DNA from: a bacterium | GTDB taxonomy: Bacteria > UBP15 > UBA6099 > JAJRTR01 | Reading direction: 5' to 3' | Length of the DNA: 29,824 nucleotides | Assembly (NCBI GenBank): GCA_024278215.1 | Contig: JAJRTR010000045.1 | Location: 1-29,824, forward strand | Shown here: in pieces, positions 8,951 to 15,659 of the stretch | Position numbering within the stretch: the first letter of the stretch is position 1 | Layout: each line of letters opens with the position of its first letter | The notes under the pieces: model-generated | What the model saw: the letters and a program-made list of their open reading frames with translations, nothing else | Database searches by the model: none | What the model was told of the DNA's origin: nothing | Translations under genes and position numbers: made by a program

Positions 8951-8983
8951 GAGCCGATTTTATACTAATCTTACAATCGGCTC
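8951..8983 (-). promoter_or_regulatory. 9-bp inverted repeat upstream of the tRNA cluster, with -10-like sequences
   Basis: GAGCCGATT (8951-8959) pairs exactly with AATCGGCTC (8975-8983) over a 15-base loop, 12 bp before the tRNA-Lys 5' end. On the minus strand the loop contains TATAAA, and a perfect TATAAT lies further up (8999-9004, minus). No good -35 accompanies either. The repeat could be an operator or a leader hairpin. The 240 bp between it and the HU gene are AT-rich and hold nothing else I recognise. Confidence 0.4.
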
Positions 8984-9224
8984 CTGAATAATTCGCATAT
9001 TATAAAATACGAATTTTTTGTAAAAAATCAATATCAATCGAAAAGTTTTCTTTCTTTCCGGATCGTTCCGTTTTTTTTCGTTCGATTCTCCCTTCGAAAT
9101 ATCTTCCGAAAAAATCAATAAAGGATATATTACATTACATAAACTGAAACGGCAAGGTTATTGATTGTATTTTTAGGTGAATATATGCTGTGACAACTTT
9201 TTCGCCGGCCCTCGACTTGATTCA

Positions 9225-9503
9225 TTATCCATCTTTTATCATATCTTTGAGAGTTTTGCTCGGCCTGAATCCCGGCACTCTGGTTGCCCCGATGTTTATC
9301 CTCTCACCGGTTTTTGGGTTTATCCCTTTTCGTGGCGCGCGATGTTTCACTTTAAAAGCTCCGAACCCGCCAATATTCACATCTTCATCATTTTTCAGGC
9401 ATTCCTTGATTATTCCGAATACCGATTCCACAGCCGTTGTCGCTTCTCTTTTCGAGATGTCCAGCTTTTCCGACAATTCCTCAATGAGCTTGATCTTGTT
9501 CAT
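9225..9503 (-). CDS. HU/IHF-family DNA-binding protein
   Basis: This 92-aa histone-like protein has the standard HU fold. The two N-terminal helices read MNKIKLIEELSEKLDISKRE and TTAVESVFGIIKECLKN. They are followed by the strand block VNIGGFGAFKVKHRAPRKG and the DNA-binding arm NPKTGERINIGATRVPGFRPS, which carries the conserved arginines and the proline that intercalates DNA. Length and motifs match HU; sequence alone does not separate HU from IHF subunits. It has its own promoter (9562-9590) and a ribosome-binding site TAAGGTGGTG. It is the first gene of the minus-strand series leading to the tRNAs and tig. Confidence 0.95.
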   Translation of the reverse strand: MNKIKLIEELSEKLDISKREATTAVESVFGIIKECLKNDEDVNIGGFGAFKVKHRAPRKGINPKTGERINIGATRVPGFRPSKTLKDMIKDG

Positions 9504-9561
9504 ATTTCACCACCTTACTTGTGATGTGTATGTATCTTTCCCATAAACGAGATTTTGCGCT

Positions 9562-9590
9562 ATTATATCCGATATTATTTTTGCGCACAA
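9562..9590 (-). promoter_or_regulatory. sigma-70-type promoter of the HU gene
   Basis: On the minus strand, TTGTGC (9585-9590) is followed after exactly 17 bp by a perfect TATAAT (9562-9567). Predicted transcription start is near 9555, giving a leader of about 50 nt that contains the HU ribosome-binding site. Confidence 0.6.
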
Positions 9591-9719
9591 GTACTATTTT
9601 AAAATAACTGTTTTGATTTTTCCCTTTAAGCATCATGGTTTTTCGCATAAGTGTGGGGTATCACAGATAGTTGAATTCATGGCGCGGTTTATGGTATTTA
9701 AGACATCGGAGTCGCTTGC

Positions 9720-9786
9720 AAAAAAAAAGCCACCTGCTTCTGGTGGCTCTTATCAGGAGGAGTTGCTGTGGCTAACAGCAACCATG
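9720..9786 (-). ncRNA. candidate small RNA (about 65 nt) ending in an intrinsic terminator
   Basis: On the minus strand a promoter-like pair TTGACA (9817-9822) and AATAAT (9793-9798, 18-bp spacer) would start a transcript near 9786. The RNA would form a perfect 8-bp hairpin (GTTGCTGT/ACAGCAAC, 9775-9782 with 9762-9769) with a five-base loop. An exposed CTCCTCC stretch complementary to ribosome-binding sites follows (revcomp of 9755-9761). It ends in a strong intrinsic terminator: AGCCACC/GGTGGCT (9742-9748 with 9728-9734) plus nine U (9720-9728). The terminator is secure. Alternatively the whole stretch is just the 3' end of the YjfB-like gene that stops at 9845. Confidence 0.5.
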
Positions 9787-9844
9787 TCAATCATTATTTA
9801 TATCGGATGTTTCTTCTGTCAACTTAATAGTTGTTAGAAAATAA

Positions 9845-10030
9845 TTATGCATACACATCCACAGTGTTTCCCACGTTGCTTAAATTGGCGAGCGGGTGGG
9901 CCTGTACAGCAACCGCCTGATTCACAACGTCCAACAACTGCAACAGTGCTTTTCCCTGTGTCAGACGCGACCTTTCGATCATCATGTCCGTATAATTCAT
10001 CCCTGATGCTGACATCGATACCGGATCCAT
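9845..10030 (-). CDS. YjfB-like putative motility protein
   Basis: This 61-aa protein starts MDPVSMSASGMNYTDMMIER and ends GNTVDVYA. The layout (short helix starting MDxxxMS, a central helix LLQLLDVVNQAV, a histidine-containing linker, and a G-N-x-V/I-D-V tail) resembles the YjfB family described as putative motility proteins. The match is from memory of the family pattern. The reading frame is open 25 codons further up, but ATG 10030 has a good ribosome-binding site (GAGGGTG) seven bases before it. A sigma-28-like promoter candidate lies upstream (10061-10086). No other flagellar gene is in the window. Confidence 0.6.
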   Translation of the reverse strand: MDPVSMSASGMNYTDMMIERSRLTQGKALLQLLDVVNQAVAVQAHPLANLSNVGNTVDVYA

Positions 10031-10060
10031 CCGGATCACCCTCTTTCTACGGTTAAAATG

Positions 10061-10086
10061 TTCTCGACCGTCCCTGGCCGTTTTTA
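10061..10086 (-). promoter_or_regulatory. possible sigma-28-type promoter of the YjfB-like gene
   Basis: On the minus strand TAAA (10083-10086) is followed after 14 bp by GTCGAGAA (10061-10068), six of eight matches to the flagellar sigma-28 -10 element GCCGATAA. The start would lie about 24 bases before the ATG. The spacer is one base shorter than usual, so this is tentative. Confidence 0.3.
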
Positions 10087-10138
10087 ACTTGACATCAATA
10101 TCCATTATCTATATCGGCATTATCTTTAATTTTCTTTA

Positions 10139-10201
10139 GAGCCAATTGCAAAATTCTGATCCTGCTGCGTCCGGCTGAAATCGTCTATAGTTGCGTTGTC
10201 G
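10139..10201 (+). repeat. fragment of the 178-bp MITE-like element
   Basis: The 63 bases starting GAGCCAATTGCAAAATTCTG follow the left end of the copy at 12122-12299, including the CTGCTGCG, CGGCTG and GTTGCGTTGTCG blocks with about ten changes. The rest of the element is missing. ATGCAATTTACT at 10215-10226 may be a decayed right end. It lies in the gap between the YjfB-like gene and the PHP gene, which has no other content. Confidence 0.7.
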
Positions 10202-10294
10202 CATCGATCATTATCATGCAATTTACTTTTTAACCAGCCGTATCTGGATAATATGGATGGATTATATAGAATATATTGTGAAAGTGGGGAATAG

Positions 10295-10939
10295 ATGATC
10301 GTAGATATGCATGTACACACGCTGGTTTCTTCGCCGTGCAGTGTTATCGATCCTGTCGAGTGCATAGAGCGCGCTATCGAACTGGGGCTTGACGGTATTT
10401 GCATCACCGAACACGACACGCATGAAGGTGCCGGGGTGGTGAAGGAAATTGCAGCGGGTTTCCCGGAAATAGTGGTATTTGCCGGAATGGAAGTGATGAG
10501 CAGGGAAGGGCACCTGCTTGTATATGGCTACGGTAAGGATATCGGCGGGGTGCCGCAGGCTGCGGAAATAGTGGATATGGTTTCGTCGAACGGAGGGATA
10601 GTAGTGCCGGCGCATCCGTGGCGGCAGCCGTTCGGGTGGTACAGCGGTGTGCCGGGAACCCCAATCGAGGACACGGCATTCCCGAAATTGTTTTCAGTGA
10701 TCGAAAAATATAATGGCCTCCAGACAATAAGGCAGAACGCGAGGGGCAAGGAATATTGTGACATGATGGAGATAAGCGGCATCGGCGGCAGTGATGCGCA
10801 CCGGCTCGACTGCCTTGGTGTGGCTGTTACTGAGTTCGAGGATAATCCCGCCGATGAGCGTGAGCTTGCAGAAACCATAAAATCCGGCAGGTACGAGGCG
10901 AAGCTCACAGATAGATACTTCGAAATGCACGAAGAATAA
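10295..10939 (+). CDS. PHP-domain metal-dependent phosphoesterase
   Basis: This 214-aa protein is a single PHP (polymerase and histidinol phosphatase) domain. Metal-binding motifs appear in order: MHVHT (residues 5-9), ITEHDTHEG (about 37-45), a GMEV segment, PAHPWR (about 105-110) and GGSDAHR (about 168-174). Standalone PHP proteins hydrolyse phosphoesters such as 3',5'-bisnucleotides or histidinol phosphate, or have unknown substrates. Length fits the short standalone class. GGGGA a few bases before the ATG serves as ribosome-binding site. Neighbours do not indicate a pathway. Confidence 0.9.
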   Translation: MIVDMHVHTLVSSPCSVIDPVECIERAIELGLDGICITEHDTHEGAGVVKEIAAGFPEIVVFAGMEVMSREGHLLVYGYGKDIGGVPQAAEIVDMVSSNGGIVVPAHPWRQPFGWYSGVPGTPIEDTAFPKLFSVIEKYNGLQTIRQNARGKEYCDMMEISGIGGSDAHRLDCLGVAVTEFEDNPADERELAETIKSGRYEAKLTDRYFEMHEE

Positions 10940-11049
10940 ACGGAATTGAATTATGAAAAGGTTTCGATTCTCGCAATAACGAACATGGTTTTGCAATCGT
11001 TTCATTTAAAACCTTGCATATTAATGGTATAGTGTTTCGAGGAGTGCAG

Positions 11050-11532
11050 ATGGAAGATAAAACACAGCAACTACAATCTGTTTTGCCGAAAGCCATCGGG
11101 CTGGCGTCGCTTGTGCCGAAACTTGTAAGACTCATGTTCGCTCTTTTCGGGGATAAGCGGGTCCCCGCATATTTAAAAATCCTCACGGCGGGTGCAGTTA
11201 CTTATGTTGCGCTTCCGATAGATGTCCTGCCTGATTTTGTGCCGACAACCGGGGCGCTGGACGATGTGCTTGTTATTCTATTGTTGCTCGTTCAGTATGC
11301 GAAAGTTTGTCCCGCAGATGTTTTCAATGAACACTGGGATGCGATAATGGGCGATGGGTTCGATGTCGAGGAAGAAGTGAAGCGGTCTATGCGCGCGCTC
11401 GAGCCCGTTGTCGGCGACAGATTCTCATCCATCAGGAACTGGATTGAGGATGCCGCAGAAAAAGTCGGCCAGAAAAGGAGACTTGACGCGGCAACCCCCG
11501 CGGATGCAGAAAACATGGTCGAATCCGAATAA
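11050..11532 (+). CDS. DUF1232 (YkvA-like) membrane-associated protein
   Basis: This 160-aa protein carries the DUF1232 signature: YVALPIDVLPDFVP followed by DDVLVILLLLVQYAK. That is a hydrophobic hairpin with a conserved proline-aspartate motif (about residues 55-85 from this start). The frame extends 12 codons upstream, but ATG 11050 has a good ribosome-binding site (CGAGGAG, 11038-11044) at proper distance. The C-terminal half is charged and probably cytoplasmic. The family's function is unknown. Confidence 0.85.
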   Translation: MEDKTQQLQSVLPKAIGLASLVPKLVRLMFALFGDKRVPAYLKILTAGAVTYVALPIDVLPDFVPTTGALDDVLVILLLLVQYAKVCPADVFNEHWDAIMGDGFDVEEEVKRSMRALEPVVGDRFSSIRNWIEDAAEKVGQKRRLDAATPADAENMVESE

Positions 11533-11621
11533 ATATTTCGGGCAATCAGCATTTTGCAATTTGCTCTTATGTCTTTTCAGTGTTGACACGACTCCGGCAA
11601 CCTGTACGGCTACCTCCCAAT

Positions 11622-11934
11622 TCAGGACTCCTGACCTGGGAGAAGGGTAGAAAAGAGGGCAAGGCGAGAGTGGCACACAAAAAAGCGTATGAATAAAGGG
11701 AAAAAAGTTGACCTGACACGCGAAATCCTCACCACAGACGCGGACCTGATCCCCGACCATACAAACAACACCCTTACCATTCGCCTCCATCATCTCACAA
11801 ATCACTCCTCAGACAACGCACTGCTCACCCTGATCGAAACTCTCAACGAATCACAGTCCCGTTATCCCAACACAAACCTTCGCCTCGTCTGTGAACTGGT
11901 GTCAAACTCTTTTCCTCCAGGTCAGGAGTCCTGA
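11622..11934 (+). mobile_element. insertion-sequence remnant bounded by perfect 18-bp inverted repeats
   Basis: TCAGGACTCCTGACCTGG (11622-11639) and its exact reverse complement (11917-11934) bound a 313-bp segment. Each arm is itself a near-palindrome (TCAGGA, C, TCCTGA). The only coding content is a transposase C-terminus whose stop codon lies inside the right repeat, a common arrangement in insertion sequences. The segment is therefore a deletion derivative that keeps both ends and may still be mobilised in trans. I see no convincing target duplication. Confidence 0.75.
11689..11934 (+). pseudogene. C-terminal fragment of an IS transposase
   Basis: The 81-residue open stretch reads KKVDLTREILTTDADLIPD then NNTLTIRLHHLTNHSSDNAL, a C-terminal region I associate with a putative transposase family in environmental bacteria. 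That region usually follows the catalytic domain and ends in the terminal repeat. Here the catalytic domain is absent. In-frame codons continue upstream to about 11665 without a start. The ATG at 11689 is probably internal. The family name is uncertain; the position between inverted repeats supports a transposase origin. Confidence 0.6.
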
Positions 11935-12061
11935 GGTACGTGCTCTCGTGGCGTCTGAGCATTTTCATAGATGCGGAGTTCTGCGTCGAGGCGCTGCCTG
12001 CGGCGCTTGTATGCGGGCGCCCGGAGATATTCAACAAAAAACACACAAGTTCAGAATATAT

Positions 12062-12091
12062 TTGATGGAATGCAACAGGAGGACATATAAT
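12062..12091 (+). promoter_or_regulatory. promoter candidate of the large operon
   Basis: TTGATG (12062-12067) and a perfect TATAAT (12086-12091) are separated by 18 bp. Transcription would start near 12098 and run through the MITE copy (12122-12299) before reaching the first gene at 12345. No other promoter is as good between 11935 and 12345. Confidence 0.5.
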
Positions 12092-12121
12092 AAGGAAAAG
12101 AAAAAGAAATCAGCATCTAAT

Positions 12122-12299
12122 GAGCCAATTGCAAAAATCTGATTCTGCTGCGGTCGGCTGCTATTGTCCATAGCTGCGTTGTCGGTGCAAAATCGTCCTC
12201 GACGTACTCTGCAAGTACGCCTGCGAGGATTTTACACCTCCGCCTTGTTCTGAACAATTTCGCTCGACCTCGCTACGAACATAATTTTGCAATTGGCTC
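12122..12299 (+). mobile_element. 178-bp MITE-like element, copy 2
   Basis: It starts GAGCCAATTGCAAAAATC and ends ATTTTGCAATTGGCTC, with the 4-bp target duplication TAAT on both sides (12118-12121 and 12300-12303). It is the reverse-complement relative of the copy at 441-618, about 92 percent identical by hand count and the same length. The central inverted repeat (CGTCCTCGACGTACTC / AAGTACGCCTGCGAGGAT) predicts a strong RNA hairpin. It sits between the likely promoter and the first gene of the operon, so it would be part of the 5' untranslated leader. Confidence 0.85.
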
Positions 12300-12311
12300 T
12301 AATAAATAAAT

Positions 12312-12344
12312 GAGGTGGAGCGCGAAATTATTGCGTAATTTCTT
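12312..12344 (+). promoter_or_regulatory. ribosome-binding site bridged to its start codon by a hairpin
   Basis: GAGGTGG (12312-12318) is 26 bases from ATG 12345, too far for normal initiation. Between them GAAATTA (12324-12330) pairs perfectly with TAATTTC (12336-12342) over the loop TTGCG. Folding would leave about seven single-stranded or junction bases between ribosome-binding site and start codon, which is optimal spacing. Confidence 0.5.
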
Positions 12345-13514
12345 ATGGTAGACGATGTTATCAATGAAGTTAATGCTAAGATTCGCAGCTATACGAACGA
12401 GCACGTGACAGAATGGAAGAACAGCGGCAGGCCTGTCATCGGCTATTTCTGCCACTATATGCCGGCGGAACTCATACTCGCCGCCGGTGCGCTGCCACTG
12501 AGGCTCAGGGGCGCGGGCTCGGAGGATTCGTCCGCAGGCGACGCATTCATGAGCGGCCGTGTCTGCACGTATGTCAGGCACGTGATGAGCCTTGCCGTCG
12601 AGGGCGATTACGACTTTCTTGATGGTGAGATATGCCTCAACACTTGCGACCATGTGCGACGAGCCGCCGATCTTTTCGTTAAAAAAACAAACATCCCTTT
12701 TCACGGCTTCATCTCGCTTCCGCGCAACCCACGCGAAAGTCTGTATGGCAACCTGCTCAAAGAACTACGCAATCTGCGCGTCGCTCTACAGGATCATTTC
12801 GGTGTTGAAATCACCGATGATCGTCTCCGCGAAGCAATCATTGCGCTGAACAGGAACAGGCGGTTGCTTACTGAAATAAATAATATGCGAAAAGAAGACA
12901 AACCGAAACTTTCCGGTGCGGAATCGCTTTCTGTGCATATCGCTTCGCAGGTTTTGCCGCCCGATGTTTTCGCTGGAATCGCCGAGCGTTTGATTAAAGA
13001 ACTTAAAGACAGACCCGGTCTGGATTCGCCACGCGGCAGGCTTGTGATGCTGGGCGCGGAACTCGACGAACCCGACTATGTCGCGGTCATCGAGAGCCAG
13101 GGCGCGCTCGTCGTCGCCGACCTGCTGTGTTTTGGTCAGCGTTCAGTGCTCGACCCCATCGACGAAAACACGGACGACCCGCTCGATGCGATAGGACGGG
13201 CCTACTTCTTCAGACCGTCCTGCGCGAGAATGATAGGCGACTTCCCCGCAAGATGGGACAACCTTAACCGGATCGTAAGCGACGCGCGTGCGGACGGTGT
13301 TATATTCACACGTCTCCTTTTCTGCGACCCATGGGGCGCGGAACAACATAACCTGCTGCACCGCGCGAAAAAAGGGAACACATTTCCTGTGCTTACACTT
13401 ACAAAAGAATACGGCATCGTGCCTACCGGCCAGTTGCGGACACGTGTGCAGGCGTTTCTGGAAAAAATCGAAATTGCTCGTGCAAAAAGAGACGCAGTTG
13501 GAGGTGCTGTGTGA
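12345..13514 (+). CDS. BcrC/HgdB-type 2-hydroxyacyl-CoA dehydratase/benzoyl-CoA reductase family subunit (module A)
   Basis: This 389-aa cytoplasmic iron-sulfur subunit belongs to the family of HgdB (2-hydroxyglutaryl-CoA dehydratase), FldB and BcrC/BzdN (benzoyl-CoA reductase). The family uses a single low-potential electron from an ATP-driven activator to make ketyl radicals or reduce aromatic rings. Expected motifs and cysteines are present: GYFCHYMPAELILAAGALPLR with C36, C74 (GRVCTYVRH), C101 (NTCDHVRR) and C327 (LLFCDPWG). The end, GQLRTRVQAFLE, is also typical. The closest paralogue in the window is 17900-19027, with C36, C74 and C101 at identical positions. The next gene overlaps by four bases (GTGA). 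Substrate cannot be read from the sequence. Confidence 0.88.
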   Translation: MVDDVINEVNAKIRSYTNEHVTEWKNSGRPVIGYFCHYMPAELILAAGALPLRLRGAGSEDSSAGDAFMSGRVCTYVRHVMSLAVEGDYDFLDGEICLNTCDHVRRAADLFVKKTNIPFHGFISLPRNPRESLYGNLLKELRNLRVALQDHFGVEITDDRLREAIIALNRNRRLLTEINNMRKEDKPKLSGAESLSVHIASQVLPPDVFAGIAERLIKELKDRPGLDSPRGRLVMLGAELDEPDYVAVIESQGALVVADLLCFGQRSVLDPIDENTDDPLDAIGRAYFFRPSCARMIGDFPARWDNLNRIVSDARADGVIFTRLLFCDPWGAEQHNLLHRAKKGNTFPVLTLTKEYGIVPTGQLRTRVQAFLEKIEIARAKRDAVGGAV

Positions 13515-14827
13515 CAGTTGACGAGATGGTTGGCAAACCCGAGTGGCGCAGCATCCTCGAGTCGCTGCCGGTGATAAAGAGATTTTTCGAAGGCGACCCC
13601 GACAGCCACGGCATAAACGCGCTTATGCGTGGAATGTCTATCTATCTGGAAAAACTCGTCGATAATCTCGAACGCGAAAACCCTGCCGTGTGGTATAACC
13701 TCGGTTTCAATTCAGAACTCATATACGCGCTGGACGGCGGCGCGGCGGCCCTGCCTATCGAGGCGCTCGGCGTGATGCACAATCTGCTCGGCGACATTAA
13801 AATATCGATGGATTTTATTGACACGGCGCAGGCCGAAGGTGTGCCGTCCGACTGCTGCTCGGCCGACAAACTCGCTATCGGCACTCTCCACAGGGGACTC
13901 TATCCGAAACCCGCTTGCACTGTCGGCATAAACACGCCGTGCGATTCGCAGGTGATGGCGACACAGGTGATGGCGGAAATGTCGGATGCTCCTTTTTTCG
14001 TTGTGGATGTACCCTATTATCATAATGATGAAACTGTACGGCAGGTGGCGGCGCAACTCGAAGAACTTATTCCGTTTCTCGAAGAAAACACTGGTCGCAG
14101 GATCGATTTCGACAGGCTGCGCGAGGTTTGCGAACTCTCGAATAAGATGACCGAGAATATATGGGAATGGCTCGAATGGCGAAAAAACACGCCGCTTGCG
14201 CAGTCGAGTAAACTTGTGGCGTTCACTCTTATACTTCAGATTCTTTTCGCGGGCACACAGGAAGGTGTCGACATTACGGAAGGTCTCAAACGCGAAGCAC
14301 TCGAACGCACCGAACGCGGTGAGAGGTTCTTCGAGGAGCGTGTACGCGCTGTATGGTATCAGGACCCCGTGTGGACGGACATGCAGATGTACGACTGGTT
14401 CGAGCACGAACTGGGGCTTACTGTGCCGATTGATGTTTTCGGCTACTATGCCAACGAAGGACTCATCGACACATCGACACGCGAAACGATGATCTACGGG
14501 CTTGCGCGAAAGATTGCAAACTGTCATCCGATGGCACGCCAGTTCAGGAGCAACATCGACGTATATATCCGCGACTTTATGCACATGCTCGAATCGTGGA
14601 ACGCCGACTGCTGTATATTCGCGGGGCATATAGCGTGCAAACACGCATGGGGCGGTATCGGCTTGTTTAAAGAAGCGTGCCGACGGGCGGATGTGCCGCT
14701 GCTCGTGTTCGAGTTCGACATGTTCGATCCGCGAATCACATCCTACGACGATGTGTATTTCGAGGTTGACCGCTTTGTCAATGAAATTGTTTATCCACGC
14801 AAGCTTAGAGCAGGAAAGGCGGGTTGA
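13511..14827 (+). CDS. BcrB/HgdA-type subunit of the same family (module A)
   Basis: This 438-aa partner subunit matches the size of BcrB/BzdO (about 430-450 aa). Candidate cluster ligands are C115/C116 (PSDCCSADK), C144 (NTPCDSQ) and C376 (GHIACKHAWGG). The NTPCDS and GHxxCK motifs mark the HgdA/BcrB side of the family. Translation most likely starts at GTG 13511, five bases after GGAGGT and overlapping the previous stop (GTGA); ATG 13526 lies too far from that site. With the preceding gene it forms the catalytic heterodimer of module A. Confidence 0.87.
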   Translation: MTVDEMVGKPEWRSILESLPVIKRFFEGDPDSHGINALMRGMSIYLEKLVDNLERENPAVWYNLGFNSELIYALDGGAAALPIEALGVMHNLLGDIKISMDFIDTAQAEGVPSDCCSADKLAIGTLHRGLYPKPACTVGINTPCDSQVMATQVMAEMSDAPFFVVDVPYYHNDETVRQVAAQLEELIPFLEENTGRRIDFDRLREVCELSNKMTENIWEWLEWRKNTPLAQSSKLVAFTLILQILFAGTQEGVDITEGLKREALERTERGERFFEERVRAVWYQDPVWTDMQMYDWFEHELGLTVPIDVFGYYANEGLIDTSTRETMIYGLARKIANCHPMARQFRSNIDVYIRDFMHMLESWNADCCIFAGHIACKHAWGGIGLFKEACRRADVPLLVFEFDMFDPRITSYDDVYFEVDRFVNEIVYPRKLRAGKAG

Positions 14828-14837
14828 AAGAGGTGCG

Positions 14838-15638
14838 ATGGCTGTAACAGCAGGAGTTGATATCGGATCGACGGCGTCGAAAGCCGTCGTGCTTATAGAT
14901 GGAAAAACCGCAGGACAGATCATAGGGCCGAGTTCGACAAATCCCAAGCGAACCGCCCGCGAGATATATAACAGTGCGCTCGATCATGCAGGCGTTTCCG
15001 CTGCTGATGTCGCTTATGTCGTCGGCACGGGTTATGGCCGCACACAGGTCGAGTTCGCGGATAAAAATGTTTCGGAAATAACGTGCCACGGACGAGGCGC
15101 GCATTTCCTGTGTCCCACTGCGCGTACGGTGATCGACATAGGCGGACAGGACACGAAGGCAGTGTGCATCGACTCGGAAGGCAATCTGCTCGACTTTGTT
15201 ATGAACGACAAATGCGCGGCTGGTACCGGCCGTTTTCTCGAAGCTATGGCGCGCTCGATGGAACTGCCTGTCGAGGAGATGGGACAGCACTACTTCACCG
15301 GCGGCGATCCATGCACGATCACGAGCATGTGCAGCGTGTTCGCCGAAAGCGAGGTCATCAACCTGATAAACGACGGAGTGGAACTTCCCCGAATCGTCAA
15401 GGGACTCCTGCTGTCGCTCGCTGTGCGCGTTTCGTCGCTCGCGCGGCGACTGGGCATTATCGAGGATGTTGTGATGACGGGCGGTGTGGCAAAGAATAAG
15501 GGCGTTTACGATGCGATTGAAAAGAAACTCAAGATAAAAATGAAAAGTTTCGGTGACACTGATCCGCAACTTGTGGGCGCGCTGGGAGCTGCGCTTGTCG
15601 CCGCCGACTTCGCGGGGGCAGGCACAGTAAGTGGATAA
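14838..15638 (+). CDS. BadF/BcrA/HgdC-type activator ATPase (module A)
   Basis: This 266-aa ASKHA-fold ATPase binds one [4Fe-4S] cluster between two identical or related subunits and drives electron transfer into the dehydratase/reductase by ATP hydrolysis. It begins AGVDIGSTASKAVV (phosphate-binding loop) and has VVGTGYGR, IDIGGQDTKAV and MTGGVAKNKGV. The two bridging cysteines are C126 (NDKCAAGTGRF) and C165 (TSMCSVFAESEV), nearly the positions known in HgdC. The frame opens far upstream, but ATG 14838 is preceded by GAAAGAGGTG and lies ten bases after the previous stop. Size is that of HgdC rather than the longer BcrA. Confidence 0.92.
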   Translation: MAVTAGVDIGSTASKAVVLIDGKTAGQIIGPSSTNPKRTAREIYNSALDHAGVSAADVAYVVGTGYGRTQVEFADKNVSEITCHGRGAHFLCPTARTVIDIGGQDTKAVCIDSEGNLLDFVMNDKCAAGTGRFLEAMARSMELPVEEMGQHYFTGGDPCTITSMCSVFAESEVINLINDGVELPRIVKGLLLSLAVRVSSLARRLGIIEDVVMTGGVAKNKGVYDAIEKKLKIKMKSFGDTDPQLVGALGAALVAADFAGAGTVSG

Positions 15639-15659
15639 TGTGAATGTTCGGAATCTTAT

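Noticed and set aside
9613-9837. Plus-strand frame ending in a hydrophobic cysteine-rich peptide after AGGAGGAG
   Set aside because: AGGAGG directly abuts a TTG and is too far from the ATG; the same bases are better explained by the minus-strand hairpins and terminator.
13712-14947. 411-codon open frame on the minus strand across module A
   Set aside because: It lies fully antisense to genes with clear family motifs, has no ribosome-binding site and its protein text shows no domain; it is a codon-bias mirror frame.
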